Assembly: GCA_027316975.1 (NCBI GenBank)
Contig: DAHVFL010000021.1
Coordinates: 1-19,909 of the forward strand
Direction: 5' to 3'
Source: Chloroflexota bacterium
Lineage (GTDB): Bacteria; Chloroflexota; Ktedonobacteria; Ktedonobacterales; Ktedonobacteraceae
DNA length: 19,909 bases
Shown here: piece by piece, positions 1-7,826 of the stretch
Numbering within the stretch: position 1 is the first letter of the stretch
How the letters are laid out: each line of letters begins with the position of its first letter
Translations under genes and position numbers: made by a program
The notes under the pieces: generated by a model
What the model saw: only the letters and a program-made list of their open reading frames with translations
Database searches by the model: none
What the model was told of the DNA's origin: nothing

Positions 1-650
1 TCAAGTGGGAAGGTATGCTGTTGGGGCAGCTTTTCAGCTACCACCAGACCGATCGCGGCAACTCCAATGCGCTGTTTCAGAGATTTATTAACCCCACTCA
101 TTACAGCAGCATCAACGCCAAGTCCAGCCATCAGCAAAAAATGTTGCCGCGCTTTAGCCGTTGGCTTCACCTTTCTCACCTGCGCACCTGCTGCGGAGGT
201 TCCCTCAGCCGGAATCTGCCCACCATTTTCCTGTGTCGTTGGAAGGAAGGTGAGTGATTTGACTTTGACGCGCCCTACATCCACCCGGCGGTCTTCGCTG
301 CTGACCAGAGCGAGCGCTGCTTTTACGGAGTCGCCGGGAAAACCTACCTCGGTCGCCCACACGTTAGCGGTCCCACCGGGAATAATGCCGACCAGGCTCT
401 TTTGTGATTTACCATACATAGCGCCATTGACGACCTGGTTGAGGGTGCCATCACCGCCATAAGCGATCACCACATCATAGCCCTTTTTGGCGGCGGTGGT
501 CGCCAGTTCCATCGTATGACCGCCGTACTGCTTGAGAGCAATATCGGTCTCCCAGCCTGCCGCCGATAAAACGGCCAGGATGGCGTTCAGCTTTGCCAGA
601 TTTTGCCCATCTTTGGGGTTTATTACCAGGCACGCTCTTCGTGTAGGCAT
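1..650 (-). CDS. Diacylglycerol/lipid kinase family protein (YegS-like), 3' end outside window
   Basis: About 216 N-terminal residues are visible; the gene runs off the left edge. Start ATG at 650-648 is preceded on the minus strand by a strong AGAAGGAGTT ribosome-binding site. The protein opens with a Rossmann-like strand (ACLVINPKDG), then the nucleotide-binding signature GGDGTLN (residues 65-71), then PGGTANVWA (91-99) and a GLGVDA segment (177-182). This is the usual order of the DAGK catalytic domain in YegS/DgkB-type ATP-dependent lipid kinases. These phosphorylate diacylglycerol or related lipids on the inner membrane face. A Gly/Thr-rich insert lies at about 135-165, between the two halves of the fold. 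The substrate cannot be told from sequence, and the C-terminal domain is not in the window. No partner gene is evident: the next gene is divergent. Confidence 0.9.
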   Translation of the reverse strand, partial: MPTRRACLVINPKDGQNLAKLNAILAVLSAAGWETDIALKQYGGHTMELATTAAKKGYDVVIAYGGDGTLNQVVNGAMYGKSQKSLVGIIPGGTANVWATEVGFPGDSVKAALALVSSEDRRVDVGRVKVKSLTFLPTTQENGGQIPAEGTSAAGAQVRKVKPTAKARQHFLLMAGLGVDAAVMSGVNKSLKQRIGVAAIGLVVAEKLPQQHTFPL

Positions 651-759
651 CGAATAACTCCTTCTCTGGTTATAGACTCTTCAATATAGAGGTAAATGAT
701 ACTTCTATGAAACTCTACCTCTTGCACTGGCAAACTGGAAAAAAAGTTTCAGGGAGATA

Positions 760-768
760 TGTTATACT
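760..768 (+). promoter_or_regulatory. Extended -10 promoter for the DDAH-like gene
   Basis: TGT-TATACT fits an extended -10 (TGN-TATAAT), 25 nt before the ribosome-binding site of the next gene. No good -35 is visible at the expected distance; this is tolerated when the TG extension is present. Assignment is by consensus only. Confidence 0.4.
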
Positions 769-792
769 CATCTTCTATGATGTTCTAACACT

Positions 793-800
793 GGAGGAGG
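793..800 (+). promoter_or_regulatory. Ribosome-binding site deciding the DDAH-like start
   Basis: GGAGGAGG lies 1 nt before an ATG at 802 and 7 nt before an in-frame ATG at 808. Spacing favours 808 as the true initiation codon. Confidence 0.6.
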
Positions 801-807
801 TATGTTC

Positions 808-1680
808 ATGAACAGACATTACGGCTGCCAGGACATGGTATCGCCACTGCGCACCGTGCTTGTGAAACGCCCCGACGCAGCCTTTGGCTCCGCCAATGCG
901 CAGGCATGGCATTACGCGGCAAGGCCCAACCTGTCGATCGCGCAAGAGGAGCATGATGCCCTGACTGATACATTGCGCAAAAGCGGCGCGGAGGTGATCT
1001 ATCATGACGAGTACCAGCCCGATCACGCCGATGCCATCTTTGCTTTTGACCCCTCGCTCGTCACCGATGGCGGCGCGATTATTTTGAGCATGGGCAAAGA
1101 GAAACGGCGCGGCGAAGAGGCAGCTATGGCGCGCACGTATGAGAGGCTGGGCATTCCCATCCTGGCAACCCTGCATGGAGATGCGCGAGCAGAGGGCGGG
1201 GACCTGCTGTGGGTCGATCATGATACGCTGGCCGTCGGGCTGGGGTTTCGCACCAACGCCGAGGGGCTGCGCCAACTGCGCGCGGCCCTGGCTGGTATCG
1301 GCGTCAAGGTCATCGCGGTCGAACTCCCCTACTTCACCGGCCCCGAGGCGTGCCTGCACCTGCTTTCGATGATAAGCATCATCGATTACCACACCGCCGT
1401 CGTACACACGCCATTGATGGCCGTCCCTTTCTGGCAAGAATTGCGGCGGCGCGAGTTCACCCTGATGGAGATTCCCGCATCAGAGTACAACATGATGGCG
1501 ACCAACGTGCTGGCGCTGGCTCCCCGCAAATGCCTGATGCTTGAGGGCAATCCTCTGACGAAGCGCCTGCTGGAGAATGCTGGTTGCGAGGTGATGACCT
1601 ATCGCGGCAACGAGATTTCGCTCAAAGCCGAGGGCGGTCCCACCTGTTTGACCCGCCCGCTTTGGCGAGAATATCCCTGA
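808..1680 (+). CDS. Dimethylarginine dimethylaminohydrolase (DDAH)/amidinotransferase-family hydrolase
   Basis: About 290 residues, matching the usual length of bacterial DDAH-like guanidine-modifying enzymes. These hydrolyse methylated arginines or related guanidines to citrulline plus an amine, through a covalent thiouronium on cysteine. Visible features (numbered from the ATG at 802): DAIFAFDP (77-84) for guanidine binding, EGGD (131-134), the catalytic-histidine region EACLHLL with H186, and the nucleophile in GGPTC at C282 near the C terminus. All expected landmarks of the pentein fold are in order. No signal peptide, so cytosolic. Start at 808 is preferred over 802 on ribosome-binding-site spacing. 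Substrate could be dimethylarginine, arginine or another guanidine. The gene stands alone, divergent from the lipid kinase gene. Confidence 0.88.
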   Translation: MNRHYGCQDMVSPLRTVLVKRPDAAFGSANAQAWHYAARPNLSIAQEEHDALTDTLRKSGAEVIYHDEYQPDHADAIFAFDPSLVTDGGAIILSMGKEKRRGEEAAMARTYERLGIPILATLHGDARAEGGDLLWVDHDTLAVGLGFRTNAEGLRQLRAALAGIGVKVIAVELPYFTGPEACLHLLSMISIIDYHTAVVHTPLMAVPFWQELRRREFTLMEIPASEYNMMATNVLALAPRKCLMLEGNPLTKRLLENAGCEVMTYRGNEISLKAEGGPTCLTRPLWREYP

Positions 1681-1709
1681 GGCAGGAAAGTACTGCGAAA
1701 CTATTTTTG

Positions 1710-1738
1710 TTGACACGTTAGCTCCGCTATGTTAATGT
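1710..1738 (+). promoter_or_regulatory. Promoter of the Asp-box propeller gene
   Basis: Perfect -35 TTGACA (1710-1715), 17-nt spacer, -10 TAATGT (1733-1738) with an extended-10 TG at 1730-1731. It lies about 70 nt before the ATG. Confidence 0.55.
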
Positions 1739-1810
1739 AGGCGCGGGGAATATCGATACATGCCAACGTTTCGCGACCTGCCCACTTTTTCATCATAAGG
1801 AGCGCAATCT

Positions 1811-3205
1811 ATGAGCACCTTTGCTGACAACCTTCATTTCAGGCACACCTCGCCCTCTGGCATTATTTCATTCAGTCTACTTTCCCTGTTGAGCATAGTA
1901 TTTATTGTAAGCGGCTGCGGAAGCACAGCCCTTGCGCAAACTGTCACCATAACTCCTCACACCGGGCTGCAATTCAGCACGCCGGTGCGCCTGGGCTTTC
2001 AATCGGGGGATGATTGGGAACCGGCGATTACTTCTGACCGCTACGGTCACATCTATGCCATGTATAAGCATTACGACGTGACCGGCGGGGGAACCTGCGC
2101 AGGCTGCGGCCTGCATATGCTCTTCCAACGTTCGGATGATGGCGGGCAGACGTGGACATTGCCACGCGCTATTGCTCCCGGCGTCTTTAAGGGCAAGAGC
2201 GGACAGGACGACCCTCAAATCGTGGTTGACCCCGTAGATGGTCGCACAGTATGGGCCTCTTACATGCAGAATTTCCCGAAAGCGTCGATTGACGTGGTCA
2301 AATCGACCGATTTTGGCGTAACATGGAGCGCGCCCGTAGTTATTTCCGCGCCACCACAAAACTATGATAAAGAGACGCTGGTAGTGCGAGGCAAGACCAT
2401 CGCGGTAGGGTACGATGATGGAGTGAATACCTGGGTATCGATTTCACTCGACGGGGGAAAACGCTGGGCGCAGCAAGAGATGTTCCCCGGCAACGCGCAG
2501 TTCTACGAGTCGCTTTCGGCTGGCGGCGGCATCGACTCGCGCGGCAATATCTATTTCAGTTGGAACAGTTTTGACCAGGCACACAGCAAAACGGGCAACG
2601 GGCCTGTCACCCTCTGGATCACGAAATCAACCGATAATGGCCTTCACTGGACACGTACCGTTTTCGCCATGAGCGGCGCGCCTCCCGCGTGTCGTCCCTG
2701 CGGCTTCTCCTATTTCAGCGCGCAGGACGCTATGAAGATTGGCAGCGATGATACTATTTACGTCCTGTGGAATAGCAGCGTTAACCTGACAAACTTCGCG
2801 CCGGAGCGCATTTACTTCGCCCGTTCGACCGATGGCGGCCAGACCTTTTCGCCTCGCGTCGATGTATCAGACGCGCCCGCGGGCATCGAGCACAGTTTCC
2901 CCGCGCTGGCGGTCGGCAAACAGGCGGGCGATGTGCGTATCGCCTGGATGGATAAGCGCAGCGGCAAATGGAACGTCTTTTTCCGCAAAAGCAACGACGG
3001 CGGACAGCGTTTCAGTTCGACGGTACGCATTTCCAGCTTCGTCCCCGGCTATTCGTACCTGACGCCAACCGGTTACACCCTGCCCTACGGCGATTACTTC
3101 CAGTTGACGGTAAACCCGCAAAACCAGACCCAGATAGACTTTGGCGAGGGGCCGAATTATAACGGACCTGGAAATATCTGGACTGCGCACAGTATAGATG
3201 ATTAA
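1811..3205 (+). CDS. Secreted sialidase-like (BNR/Asp-box repeat) beta-propeller lipoprotein
   Basis: 464 residues. Ribosome-binding site AAGGAG lies 8 nt before the ATG. The N terminus has a hydrophobic segment (about 18-34) ending in VSGC with Cys36, a plausible lipobox, so the protein is probably exported and lipid-anchored. Six Asp boxes of the S-x-D-x-G-x-x-W/F type are visible at 107-115, 164-172, 212-219, 272-280, 338-346 and 393-401, spaced 45-66 residues apart as in a six-bladed propeller. This fold is shared by sialidases and many non-enzymatic proteins. I do not see a clear sialidase FRIP motif or arginine triad, so enzymatic activity is unproven. Two Cys pairs (96/99 and 294/297) may form disulfides. 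Its stop codon overlaps the stop of the convergent kinase-like gene. Confidence 0.85.
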   Translation: MSTFADNLHFRHTSPSGIISFSLLSLLSIVFIVSGCGSTALAQTVTITPHTGLQFSTPVRLGFQSGDDWEPAITSDRYGHIYAMYKHYDVTGGGTCAGCGLHMLFQRSDDGGQTWTLPRAIAPGVFKGKSGQDDPQIVVDPVDGRTVWASYMQNFPKASIDVVKSTDFGVTWSAPVVISAPPQNYDKETLVVRGKTIAVGYDDGVNTWVSISLDGGKRWAQQEMFPGNAQFYESLSAGGGIDSRGNIYFSWNSFDQAHSKTGNGPVTLWITKSTDNGLHWTRTVFAMSGAPPACRPCGFSYFSAQDAMKIGSDDTIYVLWNSSVNLTNFAPERIYFARSTDGGQTFSPRVDVSDAPAGIEHSFPALAVGKQAGDVRIAWMDKRSGKWNVFFRKSNDGGQRFSSTVRISSFVPGYSYLTPTGYTLPYGDYFQLTVNPQNQTQIDFGEGPNYNGPGNIWTAHSIDD

Positions 3206-4566
3206 AACAGTGGTCCCGGCAAATGGCTCTGTACAATAGCATTATCAACCAGAGAAGCCGGAACCGCGCCGAAGTGGGAGCACACGGTCATCTCCTGCGG
3301 GCTGGTAGCAAACTGGATGTAGGCCTGTGCTTGAGGCGTTCCATTTCCCAGGGTATAGAGAGTCACGCTGTCAATCGGAGTTGCGTGACCACGCGAGGGC
3401 GGCATTTTGCCATTCGTTACGGTAGAGTGAGATGTCGGAGTACTTACTTGAGTAGAGACGGTGGTAGGGGTTGTTTTATTGCCAGGATTACTGTGGAATC
3501 CACCTGTCTGGTCCAGGTTCTGCAATGGTAAAAACGGCAGGCTCTCAAGTTGAAAAGGCGTGGTGGCGAAAAAGAACACGATACCTGTCAGGCCGCATAC
3601 TATGATAAGCACGGAAAGCAGGGTAAATATGCGCGACCACGTCATAGCGGTGCGCCGCGCTCGCACAGGGATGCGGCGGATCGGTGTCGTCGCAACCACT
3701 ACGGGCGGCCCATCGTTTCTGATGGCGGCTATCAGGGCATCCACAAAAGCCGCGACAGTGGGAAAACGCGCCGCGGGACTTTTCGCCAGCGCAACTCGCG
3801 TCACCAGTTCTACCGCTTCGGGTACATCAGGACGCCATTCGCGCACAGAAGGAATGGGTTCATTGGCGTGTTTTAAGGCTATTTCACCCCCGCTATCACC
3901 CTCGTAAGGCAGGTGTCCAGTTAGCAGGCGGAAGAGCAATACGCCCATCGCGTACATATCACAGGCGGGCGAAAGTAGACCTACCACCTGTTCAGGCGCG
4001 ATATAGGCGGCGTTGCCTTCTTGCACCTGCGCCACCACTGCATCGTTCTCGCCGCGCGAATGCTTCATGCTGAAATCGGTGAGCAGGAAACGCGCCTCTT
4101 GCTCTACTAATATGCTCGTCGGCTGGATGTTGCCATGCACAATATGCTGTTGGTGGGCATAGTGCAAGGCCGCGCCTACCTGGGTAATTATACGCGCCAC
4201 CAGTGGCAAGGGCAGGGGCGTTGGTAAAGGCGCGTCCTGCTGCTCTGCCTCCCAACGCTGCAGAAAGCGCTCCAATGTTTCCGCTTCTGTCACCTGCGTC
4301 ACGCTATAAAGCAGGTCGTCTCCCGCGCCGTACTCGATCAAGGGTTGGATATGTTCGTGGTGACAACGCCAGACTTTCTCGACCTCTGCGGCAAAGTGTT
4401 CCTGAAAGCCGGTCGGGTCGGGAAAAGCAGGCCGGAAGATGCGCAAAATGACATCATATCCGCCGCGCGTCGTGGGACGCGCGCGATACGTCTCCACCAT
4501 CCCTTCACGTTCCAGGCATTCGAGCAAGAAATAATTACCCACCATTACCCCGGCGAGTTCTGCCAT
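3202..4566 (-). CDS. Membrane-anchored Ser/Thr kinase-like pseudokinase with residual PBP-like tail
   Basis: 454 residues. Ribosome-binding site GAGGGA precedes the ATG. Residues 1-282 have a complete protein-kinase fold outline: APE (190-192), CDMYAMGVLLFRLLTG (202-217) and a normal helix-I region. Key catalytic residues are missing: the VAIK lysine is Arg42 (VILR), the glycine loop keeps only Gly22, HRD reads HGN (144-146), the following Lys and Asn are Gln148 and Ser151, and DFG reads DFS (164-166). One TM helix (about 312-334) leads to an external Thr/Ser-rich linker. A tail (403-449) aligns ungapped with the end of the PstS-like domain of the upstream paralogue. It is almost certainly a pseudokinase and may act as a partner or scaffold for that paralogue. 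No promoter was found in the 254-nt gap upstream, so co-transcription with the upstream paralogue is likely. Confidence 0.88.
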   Translation of the reverse strand: MAELAGVMVGNYFLLECLEREGMVETYRARPTTRGGYDVILRIFRPAFPDPTGFQEHFAAEVEKVWRCHHEHIQPLIEYGAGDDLLYSVTQVTEAETLERFLQRWEAEQQDAPLPTPLPLPLVARIITQVGAALHYAHQQHIVHGNIQPTSILVEQEARFLLTDFSMKHSRGENDAVVAQVQEGNAAYIAPEQVVGLLSPACDMYAMGVLLFRLLTGHLPYEGDSGGEIALKHANEPIPSVREWRPDVPEAVELVTRVALAKSPAARFPTVAAFVDALIAAIRNDGPPVVVATTPIRRIPVRARRTAMTWSRIFTLLSVLIIVCGLTGIVFFFATTPFQLESLPFLPLQNLDQTGGFHSNPGNKTTPTTVSTQVSTPTSHSTVTNGKMPPSRGHATPIDSVTLYTLGNGTPQAQAYIQFATSPQEMTVCSHFGAVPASLVDNAIVQSHLPGPLF

Positions 4567-4595
4567 GTCTTCCCTCTTTCATGTATTGACAGCGC

Positions 4596-4800
4596 ACCAG
4601 GGCGGACGCCCAGCCCCTGGCCTTTCACTGGTAGGTTTCTTGAAACGCGCCGGTCGCCAGAGGCTGTCATCCTGAGCGCAGCGAAGGATCTCGCGCCGTG
4701 CCGCACGGAGATCCTTCGCTGCGCTCAGGATGACAGCTCCCACTCGCTAGCCCTTTCCTAAAAAACCTACGAGTGAAAGGCCCCTGGCCTCCGCCCTAGT
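4596..4800. repeat. Composite palindromic (MITE-like) repeat, copy 1
   Basis: Outer imperfect inverted repeats of about 40 bp run from 4596 and back from 4800; both contain CCTTTCACT-[G/C]-GTAGGTTT-type sequence and a GGGCGG edge. Inside is a perfect 30-bp inverted repeat, 4663-4692 against 4708-4737, beginning GCTGTCATCCTGAGCG. Its 15-nt loop holds a mini-hairpin (CGTG-CCG-CACG). No coding capacity and no clear target-site duplication. It fills almost the whole gap between the two kinase-like genes. A second copy lies at 11977-12132. Confidence 0.85.
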
Positions 4801-4820
4801 CGCGCCCCGGCTCTGGATTG

Positions 4821-7268
4821 TTACACCGTTGGCGCCGACAGGTGGCTTCGAAGGGCCGATGCCGACATCATCGTATAGGGTACTGCGCCGCTAGTAGCGA
4901 GAGCAGCCTCTCCGGCGCTGGTCAGGCAAAAGCTGATGAATGAGAGGGCTGCTCCCTGCGCCACCTGATTGGTATAGAGATGCTCAATGGACCAGAATGG
5001 ATATGAGCCGCTGGCTACCGAGGATGCGGACGGGTTTACGCCATTGATAGCGATGCTCTGCGCCCCGCTTCTATTGCCCGCCACATCTGCCAGGGGCATA
5101 TAGGTGATGCCGCCTGTCACATTTTTTATACTGACTCCCGCGCTTGTGCCACTCACCGTTTGCGTCACTCCATGCAGCACAAACATCTCGAATATGGTGC
5201 GCATCGTCGAACCGGAGGGTTGTGTGAGTACGATGATACGCTCATTTGAGCCGCCCACCTGCGACCAGTTTGTGACTTGACCCGTATAAATAGCCCGCAA
5301 CTGCGCGGTTGTCAGCGTAGTTATCCCGGTATCAGAGTTGACGACCACCGCGAACGTGAGGGCTGCCACCTGGTAGTCCACCAGGCCGGGTCGTCCGCTC
5401 GACGGCAGATCGGAATAGGCCATGTCCGCGCTTCCATTCATCAGCGCGTTCAAGCCGGTCGAACTATCACCGGCACTGTAGGAAAAATTGACACTGCCGG
5501 AACACTGGTTGCCATAATCGGAGGTGAGTTGAGCCACAGCAGGCACAAAGTTTGACGAGCCATCCAGGTTCAGCGATCCTGTGGCGCAGGCAAAAGCTGG
5601 AATGGCCGGGTTGGTCGGAATTGGCGCGAGCGTCGGACCCGGCGTAGGCTGCGTTGCCGGTGTAGCGCTGACAGCAGAAGGAGTTGGCGTCAGTGTGCCC
5701 CTCGGCGTAGCGGAAGCCGCTACTGTGGGAGTCGTGCCGGTTCCAACCGTCGCGCTCGCGCCAGTCTGCGCCGGCTGACCCGTGCCGTTCTTTGCCGCAG
5801 GTGCCTGGGAAAGAAAAGATGAAAGCAAAGCGCCAACCAGACCCATCAATAGCAATATCACTACAAGTACCGGCAATACCTTTTTCCGCCACGTCTTCTG
5901 TTGACTCTTGTCCTTGCCATCCCCGGATGTTTGCGCAGGCGCTGCGGATGGCTCCTTTTCAGGAGAGGCAACAGCAGTGGAGGCCGCAGGGGTAGAGGCG
6001 GTAGTAGGAACTGGCGCAGCAGGAGCGGGTGGAACCTCCGGCGTAAATGGCTCGTTGCGCAGGTAATCGTCAGCAGTCAGAGGTACGGATACCGAGGCCG
6101 TCTGCTCGTTTCCAATGGGAGACCATTCGACCGGACCTGGCGGCCAGAACAAATGAGTGCCTGCATCATCGTCGTCCTGTAAAAAATGCCGGGTGCCAGA
6201 ACCTGAGCCTGGTGAGGCTCTATTCACGTTGGCGGCAGGCGTTGCAGGGGGCAACGGGACGGAGTTGCTCGCTGGCGCGGCCAACTGCTCAGGCGGCGCG
6301 GGAATGTCAGCCGGCGGCGTCATCATGGTAACGTTTGATGGCGCAGGCGTGTACGGGTCAGAGGACGCGAACGTCTGTCTATGCGTCAACTGGCGCGTTA
6401 CAGAGGGCACAGATCGAGCTACGGGCGAGGCCACGGGCGAGAATGTCACCGCGACCTGCAACGCATCGCTCAACTCTTGCGCGGAAGCAAAACGATCATC
6501 TGAACGCTTGCGCATCGCCATTTGCAATACGCCATCCACAGCATCCGAAATGCCGGGGTCGATGGAACGCGCCGATGGCGTTTGCTGGCGCACATGTTTG
6601 AGCAGTACTTCGACAGGCGATTGCCCCACAAAGGGCGGGTAGCCGGTGAGTATACGGAAAAGCAACACGCCCAGAGCGTAAATATCGCTGGCGTGTCTCA
6701 AGACGCCCAGTGATTGCTCCGGGGCGGCATATTCCGCCGAACCCCAGCCAACGCGCGTCAGCGATTGCTGGCTATCGTCATAGCCGCGCACAATGCCAAA
6801 ATCGGCCAGCAACATACGTCCATCCGCAGCGACAAACACATTCGATGGTTTAATGTTGCCATGTATGACATCATGGTCATGCGCGTACTGTATTGCGTCG
6901 CATACCTGTTGCATGATCGGCAGCGCCTGCATGGCGGAAAACTTGCCGCCCACCTGCTTGAGCAAATTATCCAATGTGCCACTCGCGATGAACGGAGTCA
7001 CGGTATAGAGCAAGCCTTCACCCTCGCCAAACTCCAGGAATGGCAGGATATTCGGATGCTCAAACTGACCAATTTTTTCAGCTTCGGTCATAAAATATGC
7101 ACGGAAGGCTTCGCGTTGCGCGTAACCTGGGCGAAACACCTTTACCGCTACTTCATAATTGCCCTCGCCAACCTGGCGACCGCGATACACATCGGCCACC
7201 CCTCCGCGATTGATACATTCGATAAGGAAAAAATCGCTTAATTGCACGCCTTCAAGAAGATCAGACAT
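4821..7268 (-). CDS. Transmembrane Ser/Thr kinase-like receptor with extracellular PstS-like solute-binding domain
   Basis: 815 residues from the ATG at 7268 (a GTG at 7280 would add four; GGGG six nt upstream supports the ATG). The kinase domain spans about 1-275: VAVK with Lys43, HGNIKPSN (136-143), DFG (156-158), APE (182-184) and SDIYALGVLLFRILTG. The HRD aspartate is Asn138, so normal phosphotransfer is doubtful although the ATP-site Lys and DFG remain. A Pro/Ala/Thr-rich cytoplasmic linker (about 276-455) and basic KTWRKK precede one TM helix (464-484), then an external Thr/Pro-rich stalk. Residues about 559-811 resemble the PBP_like_2/PstS family: a GSSNF start, ADMAYSDLP with Asp620, IYTGQVTNW and SGSTMRTIFE. 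At the position I align with E. coli PstS Arg135 there is Leu, so the ligand need not be phosphate. Probable ligand-sensing receptor; partner likely the downstream pseudokinase. Confidence 0.9.
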   Translation of the reverse strand: MSDLLEGVQLSDFFLIECINRGGVADVYRGRQVGEGNYEVAVKVFRPGYAQREAFRAYFMTEAEKIGQFEHPNILPFLEFGEGEGLLYTVTPFIASGTLDNLLKQVGGKFSAMQALPIMQQVCDAIQYAHDHDVIHGNIKPSNVFVAADGRMLLADFGIVRGYDDSQQSLTRVGWGSAEYAAPEQSLGVLRHASDIYALGVLLFRILTGYPPFVGQSPVEVLLKHVRQQTPSARSIDPGISDAVDGVLQMAMRKRSDDRFASAQELSDALQVAVTFSPVASPVARSVPSVTRQLTHRQTFASSDPYTPAPSNVTMMTPPADIPAPPEQLAAPASNSVPLPPATPAANVNRASPGSGSGTRHFLQDDDDAGTHLFWPPGPVEWSPIGNEQTASVSVPLTADDYLRNEPFTPEVPPAPAAPVPTTASTPAASTAVASPEKEPSAAPAQTSGDGKDKSQQKTWRKKVLPVLVVILLLMGLVGALLSSFLSQAPAAKNGTGQPAQTGASATVGTGTTPTVAASATPRGTLTPTPSAVSATPATQPTPGPTLAPIPTNPAIPAFACATGSLNLDGSSNFVPAVAQLTSDYGNQCSGSVNFSYSAGDSSTGLNALMNGSADMAYSDLPSSGRPGLVDYQVAALTFAVVVNSDTGITTLTTAQLRAIYTGQVTNWSQVGGSNERIIVLTQPSGSTMRTIFEMFVLHGVTQTVSGTSAGVSIKNVTGGITYMPLADVAGNRSGAQSIAINGVNPSASSVASGSYPFWSIEHLYTNQVAQGAALSFISFCLTSAGEAALATSGAVPYTMMSASALRSHLSAPTV

Positions 7269-7410
7269 TTGACACCCCACAATACGTCGGAATTAGTATC
7301 TAGTTCATCGAAACTAAACGCGAAACGCGCACTATTTGGGTGAAATGGCACAGGTAGAGGGGAAAGGAGATAGGCTACCAACCAGAAGTACCGTAAAAAA
7401 AACTACGGCA

Positions 7411-7725
7411 TCACAGGTGCAGCAACAAGATAAGCACAATGGTCACGATGTGCAGCAGTTGATCGAGCCAGATGGGGCCAATGACTTTGTAACGCGCTTT
7501 GAGGGCATCGACTACGAAGTGTGTGCCAAATAGAATAGCGGTAGCGAGATATGATGGGTGCGCGAAGAGTATAAAGACAGCCGTATAGGTGGCGCAGTGG
7601 TAAAATAGCACGTCCCAGTTTTTGCCTTTTTCGATGCTCATCCAGGCGCTTTGAAAGGCAAAATCCCCCACGAAATGACAGGCCAGCCAGACCAGCAACG
7701 CGGTCAGATTGATGGTGAACAGCAT
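7411..7725 (-). CDS. DUF3307-like small integral membrane protein
   Basis: 104 residues with about four hydrophobic segments. Ribosome-binding site GAGGGGG is about 8 nt before the ATG. The conserved polar pattern CHFVGDFAFQ (His17, Asp21, Gln25), followed by Lys33, His43, GTHFVVDALK (His69, Asp73) and LDQLLH (Asp88, His92), recalls the DUF3307 family: small multi-pass proteins with membrane-embedded His/Asp pairs and no known function. It lies between the O-antigen-ligase-like gene and the receptor-kinase gene, all on the minus strand. Gaps of about 100-140 nt give no evidence of tight operon coupling. No function is proposed. Confidence 0.75.
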   Translation of the reverse strand: MLFTINLTALLVWLACHFVGDFAFQSAWMSIEKGKNWDVLFYHCATYTAVFILFAHPSYLATAILFGTHFVVDALKARYKVIGPIWLDQLLHIVTIVLILLLHL

Positions 7726-7802
7726 TGGCTTACCCCCTCAACGTCTTCTATTACAGCGAGTATAGCGCGGTAGCTGCTGGATGACAATGAGGTAGGTCGC
7801 CT

Positions 7803-7825
7803 AAAAACTGTGTGCTATCTCACAC
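7803..7825 (-). terminator. Weak hairpin plus T-tract after the O-antigen-ligase-like gene
   Basis: On the minus strand GTGTG-AGATAG-CACAC is followed by AGTTTTTAG, immediately after the stop codon. The stem is only 5 bp, so efficiency is doubtful. Confidence 0.35.
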
Positions 7826-7826
7826 T

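Noticed and set aside
775..1437. Long open frame antisense to the DDAH-like gene
   Set aside because: The plus-strand gene has all catalytic motifs and a strong ribosome-binding site; the antisense translation shows no recognisable domain and arises from codon-bias mirroring.
1811..3205. Assigning true sialidase (neuraminidase) activity
   Set aside because: Asp boxes are only structural; no FRIP motif or clear arginine triad was found, so only the propeller fold is claimed.
4596..4800. CRISPR or tRNA-like interpretation of the repeated stem-loops
   Set aside because: There is a single large nested palindrome per site, with no repeat-spacer periodicity and no cloverleaf.
6714..7241. 175-codon plus-strand frame opposite the receptor kinase domain
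   Set aside because: It lies entirely antisense to well-conserved kinase motifs (VAVK, HGN, DFG, APE) and its product resembles nothing.
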